Positions 1 to 8,761 of a stretch of DNA of 64,000 nt are shown here, piece after piece. A program made the position numbers and the translations under genes. Every line of letters starts with the position of its first letter. Position 1 is the stretch's first letter. Source of the DNA: Sva-07 sp963717385 (GTDB lineage: Bacteria; Actinomycetota; Acidimicrobiia; Acidimicrobiales; Ilumatobacteraceae); the NCBI GenBank assembly GCA_963717385.1, contig CAVQWE010000006.1:248001-312000 (forward strand), in the 5' to 3' direction. Below the pieces are notes generated by a model. That model was not told the origin of the DNA, did not search any database, and saw nothing but the letters and a program-made list of their open reading frames with translations.

Positions 1-534
1 GGCGCCACGTTCGGCCTCGGTGAGCGGGCGGAACTTCGCGGGGTCGACACCGCACGGCACCACCGTGATCGGAAGGTCGCGGCCTGCGGCATGAACCGCT
101 TCGGCTGCCGGATAGCCCCCCGCAGCGATGATGCCCGCTGCCCGACGCAGCGTGTAGGCGAGCGCCTGCTTGGCACCCGGCAGCCGGCCCGGCACGGTGA
201 CCTCGGCCCCGTGGAGCACCAGATGATACGGCAGGTCGAGCGACGGCCCGATCAGGCCCAGTGGCACCGCTGGATCGAGCACCACGAAGTCGGCCCCGAA
301 CTCCTTGGCCAGGTCGTTGACCTGCTTGATCATCCATGGATGCGGAAGCAGCACCGGTTCGCGAGTCCGTTCGATTCGATAGGGCTCGCCTGCATCGAAC
401 TCGGCGGTGCCCTCGTACGGGCTGGTGAGGACCGCAAAGGACTCGGGCGGCAACCGTCGCCACCACTCCCAGAGCAGCGACTGGATACCGCCGATCTTCG
501 GCGGGAAATCGTTGGTGACGAGGAGGTGCTTCAC
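1..534 (-). CDS. Family 4 glycosyltransferase, PimB-like (partial)
   Basis: Only the N-terminal 178 codons are in the window; the C-terminal half lies beyond base 1. The start is GTG at 534-532, overlapping the queG stop in a GTGA (4 bp), so the two are translationally coupled. The protein opens VTNDFPPKIGGIQS, the signature of the GT-B fold N-terminal domain of actinobacterial PimB/PimA-like mannosyltransferases, and continues with LVLHGAEVTVPGR near residue 100 and VPCGVDPAKF near residue 165, the linker before the nucleotide-sugar domain. The family transfers sugars from activated donors to lipid or glycan acceptors at the inner membrane face. The acceptor cannot be told from this half; a phosphatidylinositol mannoside role is likely by family but inferred. 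Confidence 0.82.
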   Translation of the reverse strand, partial: MKHLLVTNDFPPKIGGIQSLLWEWWRRLPPESFAVLTSPYEGTAEFDAGEPYRIERTREPVLLPHPWMIKQVNDLAKEFGADFVVLDPAVPLGLIGPSLDLPYHLVLHGAEVTVPGRLPGAKQALAYTLRRAAGIIAAGGYPAAEAVHAAGRDLPITVVPCGVDPAKFRPLTEAERGA

Positions 535-1601
535 GAAGTTGCTCGCGAGCGCTCGACCAGACGTTCGGCGGCCCAATTGGCGTGTTCGGCAAGGATCGGA
601 TCGATGTGGGCACGGTAGTGCTCGACGACTCGGCTGACGCGCACATCGGCGGGGTCTCCCATGTTGCCGACCACGACGAGCGCGTTGCGCCGTACCCAAC
701 GGAACTCGCGGTTGGCCACGTACCAGTGCCCGTAGCGGTCATCGATCCACTCGTCGTCGGCATCGAGGAGTTCGATGGCGTCAACCCAGGCATCGGAGCG
801 TTCATCGAGGTCGATCGTGTTGCGGCGGCCGAGTCGTACCGAGATCGGACAGGCGTCCTGGCAGTCGTCGCAGCCGTAGATGCGATCACCGATCGCCGTG
901 CGGTACTCGTCGGGAATCGAGCCGGGCTTCTGCAGCACCCAGCTGATGCAACGGTTTGCGTCGATGACACCGGGGGCGACGATCGCACCGGTCGGGCACG
1001 CATCGATGCATCGAACGCAGCTCCCGCATCCGTCGGGCACCGGCCCAGGCGTCGGTTGGTAGTGCGCAGTGGTGATGATCGAGCCGAGCACGAACCAGCT
1101 GCCGGCACCCGGGAGCAACAGGTTGGCGTTCTTGCCGTACCAGCCGAGCCCGCCTCGGTGGGCAACCGCCCGGTCGACGATCGAGTTGTCGTCGGCGAAC
1201 GCCACTGCCTTGTGGTCGGCGCGCCGAATGCGTTTCGCAACGTCTCGGAGCGCCACGCGAAGCGGTGCGTAGTGGTCGACCCACGCATAGCGGCCGACGC
1301 GCGCCTGCGGCCCGGCTGCACTGTTGGGATGTGGGGGGTCGTTGTCGGTCAGATACGGCTTGGCCGCAACGATGATCGAGCGAGCATTGCGTACCGCCCG
1401 GAGCGGATCGGTCGAGCGTTCGGGGTCTCGGTAGGTGAACTCCATGTCGCCGTGCAGGCCTGCGTCACGTCGCCGAAACAACTCGGCGCGGGCGTCGACG
1501 AGCACGGCGGCAGAGGTGACACCCACGTGGGTGATCCCGTCGTCGGTCAGCCGAGCGCGAATGTCGTCGATCGACGGCAGGGGCTCAGGGCGGCGCACCA
1601 C
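531..1601 (-). CDS. queG: Epoxyqueuosine reductase QueG
   Basis: A 356-residue protein of normal family length. QueG reduces epoxyqueuosine to queuosine at tRNA position 34, using cobalamin and two [4Fe-4S] clusters. Both ferredoxin-type motifs are visible: CGSCVRCIDACPTGAI near residue 192 and CDDCQDACP near residue 250. An upstream RFADDNSIVDRA/KNANLLLPGAGSWFVLG-like region matches the DUF1730/QueG core. It sits in a minus-strand operon with a small Cys protein upstream (20 bp gap) and the glycosyltransferase downstream (4 bp overlap). No other queuosine genes are in the window. The plus-strand open frame across this gene is a shadow. Confidence 0.93.
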   Translation of the reverse strand: MVRRPEPLPSIDDIRARLTDDGITHVGVTSAAVLVDARAELFRRRDAGLHGDMEFTYRDPERSTDPLRAVRNARSIIVAAKPYLTDNDPPHPNSAAGPQARVGRYAWVDHYAPLRVALRDVAKRIRRADHKAVAFADDNSIVDRAVAHRGGLGWYGKNANLLLPGAGSWFVLGSIITTAHYQPTPGPVPDGCGSCVRCIDACPTGAIVAPGVIDANRCISWVLQKPGSIPDEYRTAIGDRIYGCDDCQDACPISVRLGRRNTIDLDERSDAWVDAIELLDADDEWIDDRYGHWYVANREFRWVRRNALVVVGNMGDPADVRVSRVVEHYRAHIDPILAEHANWAAERLVERSRATS

Positions 1602-1620
1602 GGCAAGGGTACGGCCTGCG

Positions 1621-1893
1621 TCATGCCGTCACCGGCGTGGTCACGCCACGCTCGAACTCGGCGACGCTCACGAACTCGACCGGATCGTCGAGCAGACCCG
1701 CACGCTGGAACAGCACGACGACCCGATCGGTGACCGACACGGGTGCAGCCACCGGAACGATCTCGAGATCGATCGGACCGTCGTCGTTGGCGAGCAGGTG
1801 GGTGACGATGCAATCGGCGCAGGCGGTGGTGCCGGTGGCGACGCAGGTGCCGCACTCGATCGAGGTGTCGAATCTGTCCATGCATCGAATCAT
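1621..1893 (-). CDS. Small conserved Cys-rich protein, unknown function
   Basis: A 90-residue protein that I do not recognise by name. Near the N-terminus it carries paired cysteine motifs, CGTC at about residues 14-17 and CADC at about 26-29, a spacing suited to binding one zinc ion or iron-sulfur cluster. The remainder is acidic and hydrophobic, with a VSVTDRVVVLFQRAGLLDDP stretch that looks like a folded C-terminal helix-strand region. It is the first gene of the operon with queG and the glycosyltransferase. Two starts are possible: ATG at 1893 or ATG at 1881; neither has a strong ribosome site. Protein-coding status rests on codon use and operon position. Confidence 0.65.
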   Translation of the reverse strand: MIRCMDRFDTSIECGTCVATGTTACADCIVTHLLANDDGPIDLEIVPVAAPVSVTDRVVVLFQRAGLLDDPVEFVSVAEFERGVTTPVTA

Positions 1894-1980
1894 GACAAGG
1901 GGGTCTCACAGAGTTCCCGAGCCCGCCCGGATCCCCGTGACCTGGGCGGCGGGAACCGGAATGTGCGCGAGGATGCGTGC

Positions 1981-3441
1981 GTGAAGCAACTCACCGGGCT
2001 CGACGCGACGTTTCTCTACATGGAGACCCCGACCACGTACGGCCACGTCAGTTCGATCGCCATCTACGAACGGCCCGACGACCCCGAGTTCGACCCACTG
2101 GTGGCCGCTCGCGAGATGGTCGAGAGTCACCTCGACATCGCCGAGCCCTACCGACGGCGCCTTGTCGGCACACCGCTCGGGCTCGACAGGCCGTATTGGA
2201 TCGAAGACCCCGACTTCGATCTCGACTACCACGTGCGGCACCTGTCGCTCCCCCACCCCGGAAGCGACCGACAACTCGCCGATCAGGTCGCACGCATCCA
2301 GAGCCGCCATTGCGACCGCACACGCCCGCTCTGGGAGCTGTACGTGATCGAGGGTCTCGAGTCCGGCGACTTCGCTGTGCTGACCAAGATGCACCACGCC
2401 ACCGTCGATGGCGCTGCCGGCGCGATCCTCACGACCATGATGCTCGACTCCGAGCCCGATGCTCCGCTCGCTGTGCCGGGGCCGCTGCCGCCCAAGGAGC
2501 CGGTGCCGACCGAACGCGACATGTTCCTGCGGTCACTGACCAGCCTCGCTCGGCGCCCCGATCGCACGATCCGACTGCAGTTGCGCATGGCTCAGCAGTT
2601 CGCCGAAGCGTCCCGACTGCAAGGCCCCCAAGAACTGATCAACGCGACCCGTCGCGTCGTCACCGGCGGCCGTCGACGCCACCGCACCGATCGCGACTCG
2701 GCTCCCGAAGCGCCTGATCGGCCGGCACCGCGGACGTCATTCAACGCCATGCTCTCGCCGCATCGTCGTGTGGCCTTCAAGTCGGTGTCGATGGATCGCA
2801 TCAAAGAGATCAAGAACGCTGCGGGCGCCACGGTCAACGACGTCGTGATGGCATCGTGTGCCGGCGCGTTGCGCACGTACCTCGACTCACGCGACGAACT
2901 GCCCGACGACCCGCTGATCGGCATGGTCCCCGTGTCGATCCGCACCGGCGACGAGGAGGAAGTGTGGACCAACCGGGTCTCCGGGTTGTTCTGCCAGCTC
3001 CCAACACACCTCGGCGACCCGCTCGAGCGGATTGCCTTCGTCCACGGCGCCATGGCCGACGCGAAGGGCGACTTCGACCTCCTCCCCGCAGAGGCAATGG
3101 TCGAACTCGCCGAGATGGCACCTCCGGCTCTGGCCGAACGGGCGGCGAGGGTGTCTGCTGCATTCCGGGTCACCGACCGCGTGAACCCGCCGATGAACCT
3201 GGTGATCTCGAACGTGCCCGGCCCCCGCCAGCCGCTCTACATGCGCGGCGCGAAGATGTCTCACTACATCCCCGTCAACACCATCACCGACGGTGTCGGG
3301 CTCAGCATCACGGTGCAGAGCTACTGCGACGTGCTCGACTTCGGCCTCGTCGCCGATTGGCAACTCGTCCCCGATCTGTGGGCGCTGTGCGAGTTGTGCG
3401 TCGACGAAGTCGAAGTGCTCGCCGCCGCCGTCGGCCTGTGA
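1981..3441 (+). CDS. Wax ester synthase/diacylglycerol acyltransferase (WS/DGAT)
   Basis: A 486-residue bifunctional acyltransferase that makes triacylglycerols or wax esters from acyl-CoA at the membrane/lipid-body surface. The start is GTG at 1981 (KQLTGLDATFLYMET follows), with AGGA about 8 bases upstream; the frame stays open far upstream but that part has no family similarity. The catalytic HHxxxDG motif is present as MHHATVDGAAG near residue 138, with the PLW motif (TRPLWELYVIEG) before it and an ND motif (NDVVMA) near residue 284. The C-terminal half contains the usual NLVISNVPGP segment. It stands alone, divergent from the small Cys protein. Substrate preference cannot be read from sequence. 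Confidence 0.93.
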   Translation: MKQLTGLDATFLYMETPTTYGHVSSIAIYERPDDPEFDPLVAAREMVESHLDIAEPYRRRLVGTPLGLDRPYWIEDPDFDLDYHVRHLSLPHPGSDRQLADQVARIQSRHCDRTRPLWELYVIEGLESGDFAVLTKMHHATVDGAAGAILTTMMLDSEPDAPLAVPGPLPPKEPVPTERDMFLRSLTSLARRPDRTIRLQLRMAQQFAEASRLQGPQELINATRRVVTGGRRRHRTDRDSAPEAPDRPAPRTSFNAMLSPHRRVAFKSVSMDRIKEIKNAAGATVNDVVMASCAGALRTYLDSRDELPDDPLIGMVPVSIRTGDEEEVWTNRVSGLFCQLPTHLGDPLERIAFVHGAMADAKGDFDLLPAEAMVELAEMAPPALAERAARVSAAFRVTDRVNPPMNLVISNVPGPRQPLYMRGAKMSHYIPVNTITDGVGLSITVQSYCDVLDFGLVADWQLVPDLWALCELCVDEVEVLAAAVGL

Positions 3442-3480
3442 TCGCCTCGCGGGTCTGATCAGCTGCAACTCGTGCTGCAA

Positions 3481-4686
3481 CTACAGCGCAGCGATGAGGG
3501 CGTTGCTGGGCACGACGTTTGCGCCGAGCGCCTTGACGTCGGCGACGATCTCTGCGTCGTTGGTGACCACCGCCACGGCCCGACCGGCGGGCAGCCGACG
3601 CACCTCGTCGCGAATGACGTCGTCGGCGATGACGCCCTCGGGCGAGTAGACGACCCGAACGAGCCGACGCCGCGCTGCGTGGGCACCGACCACTGCGGCA
3701 CCGTCGAACACGATGGTGATGTCGGAACCGAATCGCCGCGCTGCGTTCTCGAGAGCATCGAGCAACTGATGTCGCTGCGCTTCGAGCGACCGGTTCGGCC
3801 AGGCGAGCTTCGCAACGTTGTAGCCATCGACCAGGACCACTGCGTCGGAACGCAGCAGGAACTCCGCCGCCGCCGATGACGATGCGATCACCCCGCCCGG
3901 AAGCCGCAGTGCCGTGCGTCCGTGGCGGCGAGGACTGACCTCGCCGGCCTCGGCGGGCAGCAGCGCGTCGAGGCGGCCCGCCAACTCGCGTGCGGCCCGA
4001 GCCACCTCGGCGATGTCATCAGGATCGACGCCCCGATGCTCAGTATCGGCAACCGGCTGATCGGCCGGCGCGACCGGATCGCGGTCGACAGCCGAGACTG
4101 CTTCGAGCTTCGCCTTGGCAGCCGCTTCGCGGTCGCGGGAATGGCGGGCTTCGATGCGTACGTCGACCAATTCGGCACGCAGCGCGGCCACCTCGTTGTC
4201 GGCCTTGACCACGTCGGCGCGAAGCGCATCGAGCTCGACTCGCAGCGACTCGATCGACGCATCGCGCTCGGCGATGTCCGATCGGAGCCGCACCGCCACA
4301 TTCTCGGCCGCGTACCTGCGCTTCTCCTCGCGTCGCAGCGCGACACGCAGGTTGGCGTCTTCGGCCTCGGCGGCCTGATCGTCGACCAACTGCTCGATGC
4401 GTTGTTCCCAGCCGTCGGGTCGCTGCAGCCACAAGATGCCGATCGGGTCGACCAACTCGGGGAGCGCACCAGCACCGATCGCAGCGCGAAAACGGTCGTC
4501 GGTGTCGATCGCCCGACGCAGCCTCCCCAACGAACCGGTGGGGATGCGAGCCTTGCCCGACATCGATCGCAGCTCGCGCGGCACGCTGACCGCCGCCTTG
4601 CGCTTGACCATCTCGTCGCCCATCACCACCGCATACTCGATGGCACTGCGCAGGTGGCGGTGCTCGATCGGGGCCGGATCGGACAT
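3481..4686 (-). CDS. NYN (YacP/Rae1-like) domain protein with central coiled coil
   Basis: A 401-residue protein. Three parts are visible: an N-terminal helical region (residues 1-150), a long charged coiled coil at about 155-225 (repeated LRADVVKADNEVAALRAE-type heptads), and a C-terminal NYN/PIN-like domain from about residue 280 with VVLVDGYNVAKLAWP, ITIVFDGAAVV and VVTNDAEIV, the acidic residues expected for a metal-dependent RNase. YacP-like NYN proteins cleave mRNA or rRNA; the exact target here is unknown. The start chosen is ATG at 4686 (SDPAPIEHRHL follows); the frame is open another 96 codons but runs into the divergent neighbour. It shares an intergenic region with DnaQ-UvrC that holds an SOS-type box. 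Confidence 0.85.
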   Translation of the reverse strand: MSDPAPIEHRHLRSAIEYAVVMGDEMVKRKAAVSVPRELRSMSGKARIPTGSLGRLRRAIDTDDRFRAAIGAGALPELVDPIGILWLQRPDGWEQRIEQLVDDQAAEAEDANLRVALRREEKRRYAAENVAVRLRSDIAERDASIESLRVELDALRADVVKADNEVAALRAELVDVRIEARHSRDREAAAKAKLEAVSAVDRDPVAPADQPVADTEHRGVDPDDIAEVARAARELAGRLDALLPAEAGEVSPRRHGRTALRLPGGVIASSSAAAEFLLRSDAVVLVDGYNVAKLAWPNRSLEAQRHQLLDALENAARRFGSDITIVFDGAAVVGAHAARRRLVRVVYSPEGVIADDVIRDEVRRLPAGRAVAVVTNDAEIVADVKALGANVVPSNALIAAL

Positions 4687-4719
4687 GACGTCCACGATAC
4701 CCCACCAGCACCCCGCCCA

Positions 4720-4731
4720 GAACGAGTGTTC
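4720..4731. promoter_or_regulatory. Predicted LexA (SOS) box
   Basis: GAACGAGTGTTC is an exact match to the actinobacterial/Gram-positive LexA core GAAC-N4-GTTC. It lies in the 82-bp gap between the divergent NYN gene and the DnaQ-UvrC gene, about 10 bases before a TTGACA (4741-4746) that could be the -35 of the repair gene. Position just upstream of a -35 is compatible with LexA repression of either side. Binding is predicted, not shown. Confidence 0.6.
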
Positions 4732-4768
4732 CTGTCGTTCTTGACATCGGACATGTGTTCGTGCTGAA

Positions 4769-6454
4769 GTGGCTTCGATGTCAAGTCGTTCGACCCCCGA
4801 GCTTCCCCTGCAGCGATCGTTCGACGACCTCGGCACACCCTTGCACGACGTGACGTTCTGCATCATCGACCTCGAGACGACCGGCGGCAACCGCACCGAC
4901 GACATGATCACCGAGATCGGCGCGGTCAAGGTGCGTGGCGGCGAGTTCCTGGGCACGTTCCAGACGCTCGTCAACCCGGGACGTGCGATCCCACCTCAGA
5001 TCACCGTGCTCACCGGGCTGTCCGACGCTCTGGTGTCCAACGCGCCGCGAATCGAAGCGGTGCTCGGGACGCTGATCGACTTCGTCGGCGACTCGGTGAT
5101 CGTCGCCCACAACGCCGGCTTCGACGTCGGGTTCCTCCGCGCAGCCTGTCAGCGCGCCGAGCGACCGCCGCTCGCCGGCATCGTCGTCGACACCGTGGCC
5201 CTCGCCCGACGACTGGTACGCGACGAAGTGCCGAACTGCAAGCTGTCGACGTTGGCGTCGCGGTTCCGACTCAGCCACCAACCGAGTCACCGCGCCCTCG
5301 ACGATGCCCTCGCCACCGCCGACCTGCTCCATCTCCTGATCGAACGCGCTGCGGGCCTCGGAGTCGTCGGCCTCGACGATCTCGTGATGCTGTCGAAACT
5401 CGCCGGCCATCCGCAGGCAGGCAAGCTGAAGATGACCGCAGACCTCCCACGGTCGCCCGGTGTGTACATGTTCCGCGGGCAGGCCGACGAGATCCTCTAT
5501 GTCGGCAAGGCGACAAATCTGCGCCAGCGCGTACGGTCGTACTTCGGCAGCGACGACCGCCGAAAGATCGGCCCCATGCTGCGCGAGACCCAATCGGTGT
5601 CGCACCTCGATCTGCCCGATGCACTCACTGCCGAGGTGATCGAGAGTCGCCTGATCAGCCGCCTGCTCCCCCGGTACAACCGGGCGGGCACCCGCGCCGA
5701 CAAGTACTGCTATGTCAAGCTCGACGTCGACAGCGCGTGGCCGCGGCTGTCCGTGGTGAAGAACCCATCGACGAATGGGCTGCACCTCGGCCCGCTGCCG
5801 TCGCGCACGATGGCCGGCCTCGTGGTCGACGCCATCCACACGGCGGTGCCACTTCGGCGTTGCACGGTTCGCATGGGGCGCGGCTACACGCCTCCTGATG
5901 GTGGCGCCGTCTGCAGTGCCGCTCAACTCGGAGTGGCCCTGTGCCCGTGCTCGGGCACCGCTGATCCAGCGGCATACTCCGCCGCGGTCGACGCGGCGGC
6001 GAGCGCAATGTCAGGCGATCCACGGCTGGTCGTCGATCGTCTCCGAGATCGAATGCTCGATCTCGCCGCAGCGCAGCGCTTCGAGGAGGCCGCAGCGACC
6101 CGCGACCGTCTGACAGCCCTGCTCGGCGCAGTTCGCCGACACCTCCTCGTCGACGCCCTCCGCGGCGCCGGACACGCCGAGGTCAGTTTCGGCGATTCGA
6201 CCTGGATCATCGATCGGGCCCGTCTGCTCGACGCCACCCGCATCGGCGAGGCGGGCCGTTCACTGCCGGTCCCGCCACCGCACGCCACGACCAGCGGGGT
6301 ACTCGCTCGCGAACAGATCGACGAGGCACTCTGCCTGGCACGGTTCTGCGACAAGCGCGCCGAACGTCTGGTGGTGCGGTGCTCTGGCAACTGGACATTC
6401 CCCATCGGCGACCGCCTCCCCGATCTGGCTGCCCTGGCCACGCGAGCGGCCTGA
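4769..6454 (+). CDS. DEDDh exonuclease - UvrC-type GIY-YIG nuclease fusion
   Basis: A 561-residue two-nuclease protein. Residues about 25-200 are a DnaQ/epsilon-type 3'-5' exonuclease: FCIIDLETTG (Exo I), VIVAHNAGFDVGFL (Exo II) and HRALDDALAT (Exo III). From about residue 225 a UvrC N-terminal GIY-YIG domain follows: PGVYMFRGQADEILYVGKAT and NLRQRVRSYF, then a RFEEAAATRDRL segment resembling the UvrB-interacting UVR motif. This is the architecture of mycobacterial Cho-like proteins, thought to incise DNA near lesions as a UvrC alternative. No RNase H-like UvrC C-terminal domain is present. Start is GTG 4769 or ATG 4778; I cannot decide. A LexA-type box upstream predicts DNA-damage induction, as known for E. 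coli Cho. Confidence 0.9.
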   Translation: MASMSSRSTPELPLQRSFDDLGTPLHDVTFCIIDLETTGGNRTDDMITEIGAVKVRGGEFLGTFQTLVNPGRAIPPQITVLTGLSDALVSNAPRIEAVLGTLIDFVGDSVIVAHNAGFDVGFLRAACQRAERPPLAGIVVDTVALARRLVRDEVPNCKLSTLASRFRLSHQPSHRALDDALATADLLHLLIERAAGLGVVGLDDLVMLSKLAGHPQAGKLKMTADLPRSPGVYMFRGQADEILYVGKATNLRQRVRSYFGSDDRRKIGPMLRETQSVSHLDLPDALTAEVIESRLISRLLPRYNRAGTRADKYCYVKLDVDSAWPRLSVVKNPSTNGLHLGPLPSRTMAGLVVDAIHTAVPLRRCTVRMGRGYTPPDGGAVCSAAQLGVALCPCSGTADPAAYSAAVDAAASAMSGDPRLVVDRLRDRMLDLAAAQRFEEAAATRDRLTALLGAVRRHLLVDALRGAGHAEVSFGDSTWIIDRARLLDATRIGEAGRSLPVPPPHATTSGVLAREQIDEALCLARFCDKRAERLVVRCSGNWTFPIGDRLPDLAALATRAA

Positions 6455-6471
6455 CACGGCAGCGAGCGCCG

Positions 6472-7332
6472 TCAGCTCACGAGATGCACACCACGTCGAG
6501 CGATGTGCAGATGCTTGACATGGCCTGATACCGGCAGGCTCGCCATCACTGCAGCGGCGTTGTCCGGTTCGACGAGAAACGCAACCGTCGGACCACTTCC
6601 CGACAGCCATCCGCACCACGCGCCCGCAGCGACGCCCACCTCGAGTGCCTCGGCGGCCCCCGGCACCATCGGGAGGCGAACGCTCTGGTGGAGGCGATCG
6701 TCGGTCGCTCCGATCAGCAGTGTCGGGTCGTCGTGCTCGACCGCGAGCACGAGTTGCGCGACGCGACCGAGGTTGTGAACTGCGTCGGATCGCAGCACTT
6801 CGACTGGCAGCGCCCCACGTGACCTGTCGGTCGACGTGGTGGCGTCGGGGATCCACGAGATCACCGAAGCTGCACCAAGGCGCGGTCCGACGCGAAGCGG
6901 CAACACCCGACCATCCACCCAGACCACCACTCCACCGAACACCGAGGCGCTGCAATTGTCGCCGTGACCTTCGAGTCGGGCGGCGATCTCGACGACCTCG
7001 TTCGAGCCCTACCGCCAGCGCCGCTTGCGGATCGCCGCCCCTGCTCGCCACTCCGAGTGCCGCACCGGCGACCCGAGCCGCTCCGCTGAAGCCCAGGCCA
7101 CGACCCATCGGAATCGACGAACGGATCCAGATCGACGCGGCCGCCGAGCCTCCGGCTGCGATGAACGCCTTCGCCGTGGGGTGGTGAGGGTCGACGGTCC
7201 GCGCACCCTCGGCAGGCTCACCGACACCGACGTCGAGAAACAGGTCGAGCGCAAGTGCGAGCACGTCGAATCCGCACCCAGGTTGGCCGACGACGCGGGC
7301 ACCCGAACGACGAGCGGCTCAGCCACCCGCAT
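6472..7332 (-). CDS. thrB: Homoserine kinase, interrupted by two frameshifts
   Basis: A GHMP-family kinase that phosphorylates homoserine in threonine synthesis. Three frame segments join into one protein: VVRVPASSANLGA at the N-terminus; then, after a lost base near 7285, FDVLALALDLFLDVG and the ATP loop PMGRGLGFSGAARVAGA; then, after a shift near 7005, EVVEIAARLEGHGDN and, in the C-terminal part, the glycine-rich WLSGSGPTVAFLV. All conserved blocks are intact, so the shifts are probably sequence errors in G runs. The start ATG at 7332 overlaps the trpD stop by 14 bp; GTG at 7326 is an alternative. It is the distal gene of a trpD-thrB pair. Confidence 0.85.
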
Positions 7333-8371
7333 GGGCGTTCGACACCCTGATCAACCCGTCGAGGTGAGCCTGGGCCCGACCGTCGTCGATCGACGACGTC
7401 GCCAATGCGATGCCGTCACGGAGATCTTCGGCCAGGCCGGCAACCACCAGACCGCCAGCGGCATTGAGCACGACGATGTCGCGATGGGGACCGGACTCGC
7501 CTGCGAGCACTCGACGAACGACGAGGGCATTCTCCTCGGGCGAGCCGCCCCGCAGGTCGTCGGCGGTAGCGGGGGCAAAGCCGTGCTCGCTCGGATCGAC
7601 GGTGAACTCCGTGACGACGCCGTCGTGCAACGCGAGCACACGAGACGGTCCGAGCGTGGTGAGTTCGTCCATCCCCATCCCGTGGACGACCCATGCGTCA
7701 GTCAGACCCTGACGCTGGAGCGTCTCGATCATCCCCGCCGCGAATCCCGGGTCGGCAACACCGATCAACTGACGCTTCACCCGCGCAGGGTTGGCCATCG
7801 GGCCGAGCAGGTTGAAGGTGGTCGGAACACCCAGCTCACGCCGCGGTGGGCCGGTGAACCGGAACGCCGGGTGGAAGATCGGCGCGAAGCAGAAGCCGAT
7901 CCCGACCTCGCGCACGCAGGCGGCAACACCGTCGGCGTGGAGCTCGATTGCGACGCCGAGCAACTCCAGCACGTCGGCCGCACCGCACTTCGACGACGCC
8001 GACCGGTTGCCGTGTTTGCAGACCGGAGCCCCCGAGCCGGCCATGACGAGCGCGGCCATGGTCGACACGTTGATCGAGTGTGTGCCATCACCACCGGTGC
8101 CGACGATGTCGACGCATCGGGCGCGTTCGTCGTCCGTCAGGTTGACGTAGGTCGCCTCGTGCAACGTCGCTGCCAGCAGCCCCTCGAGTTCGTCGACGCT
8201 CTCCCCCTTGGCGCGCAAGCCGATGAGGAAGCCCCCGATCTGCGCAGCACTGGCGTCGCCGCGAAGAATCGTGGTCATCACCGAACCAGCGGTGGCGGCG
8301 TCGAGATCGTGACCGGCGACCAGCGCTGACATCACGGTGGGCCAGTCGTGAACGGGTTCGTGGCTCGACAT
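7319..8371 (-). CDS. trpD: Anthranilate phosphoribosyltransferase
   Basis: A 350-residue enzyme of usual length that joins anthranilate to PRPP in tryptophan synthesis. The PRPP-binding GTGGDGTHSINVST motif is at about residues 91-104, and KHGNRSASSKCGAADVLE at about 119-136 carries the conserved anthranilate/PRPP contacts. FHPAFRFTGPPRRELGVPT and FNLLGPMANPA follow, both classic TrpD blocks. No other trp genes are nearby; it is co-directional with, and overlaps, thrB, so this is a mixed amino-acid locus rather than a trp operon. Confidence 0.96.
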   Translation of the reverse strand: MSSHEPVHDWPTVMSALVAGHDLDAATAGSVMTTILRGDASAAQIGGFLIGLRAKGESVDELEGLLAATLHEATYVNLTDDERARCVDIVGTGGDGTHSINVSTMAALVMAGSGAPVCKHGNRSASSKCGAADVLELLGVAIELHADGVAACVREVGIGFCFAPIFHPAFRFTGPPRRELGVPTTFNLLGPMANPARVKRQLIGVADPGFAAGMIETLQRQGLTDAWVVHGMGMDELTTLGPSRVLALHDGVVTEFTVDPSEHGFAPATADDLRGGSPEENALVVRRVLAGESGPHRDIVVLNAAGGLVVAGLAEDLRDGIALATSSIDDGRAQAHLDGLIRVSNAHAGG

Positions 8372-8416
8372 GGGCCGCAGCGTAGAGCGCCGGTTCGGCG
8401 CAAGTGAAGCGTGATC

Positions 8417-8656
8417 TCAGGCGGTGCGCCGACGTTGCCGGATCATGCGCCGCCGATCACGTTCCGTTGCGCCGCCCCAGACTCCAGCCTTCTCACGCAC
8501 CGACAGCGCATACTCGAGACACGCCGACTGCACAGAGCAGCCGGCACAGACCGACTTCGCGTACTCGGCGCTGTCGTCGTCATCGGGATAGAACGCTGCT
8601 GCGTCGAGCCCCCGACACGCTCCGAGATCCCACCATTTCAATTCCTGTACCGACAC
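8417..8656 (-). CDS. WhiB-family iron-sulfur transcription regulator
   Basis: A 79-residue protein. It has the four WhiB cysteines (ACRGLD at residue 14, then CAGCSVQSAC at about 37-46), which ligate a [4Fe-4S] cluster, followed by the WhiB turn GVWGGATERDRR and a basic tail RRMIRQRRR that contacts DNA. WhiB proteins act with the primary sigma factor, often in stress or development responses. WhiB is confined to Actinobacteria and their phages, which is the firmest taxonomic marker in the window. It is monocistronic, with about 105 bp of upstream sequence before the DUF3501 gene. Confidence 0.95.
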   Translation of the reverse strand: MSVQELKWWDLGACRGLDAAAFYPDDDDSAEYAKSVCAGCSVQSACLEYALSVREKAGVWGGATERDRRRMIRQRRRTA

Positions 8657-8761
8657 GTTCGGTCTGACTCCCCATCGATTGCCCCTCAGTTCGGTCGAAT
8701 CTAGAACCGACTGGGGCCGAGCGCCAGGGAAAATGTCGACGAACCTTCGCGAAGCGACAGT

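Noticed and set aside
582..1733. 383-codon plus-strand open frame over queG
   Set aside because: It is antisense to a gene with clear iron-sulfur motifs; its composition (Val/Arg/Asp-rich, no motif) is the usual high-GC shadow.
1435..1980. N-terminal extension of the WS/DGAT frame
   Set aside because: Overlaps the antisense small gene and queG, lacks family similarity, and a GTG with AGGA at 1981 gives the normal start.
6472..7332. thrB as a true pseudogene
   Set aside because: All GHMP blocks are intact on both sides of the shifts, and the same indel pattern hits leuS and other essential genes, so sequence error is more likely.
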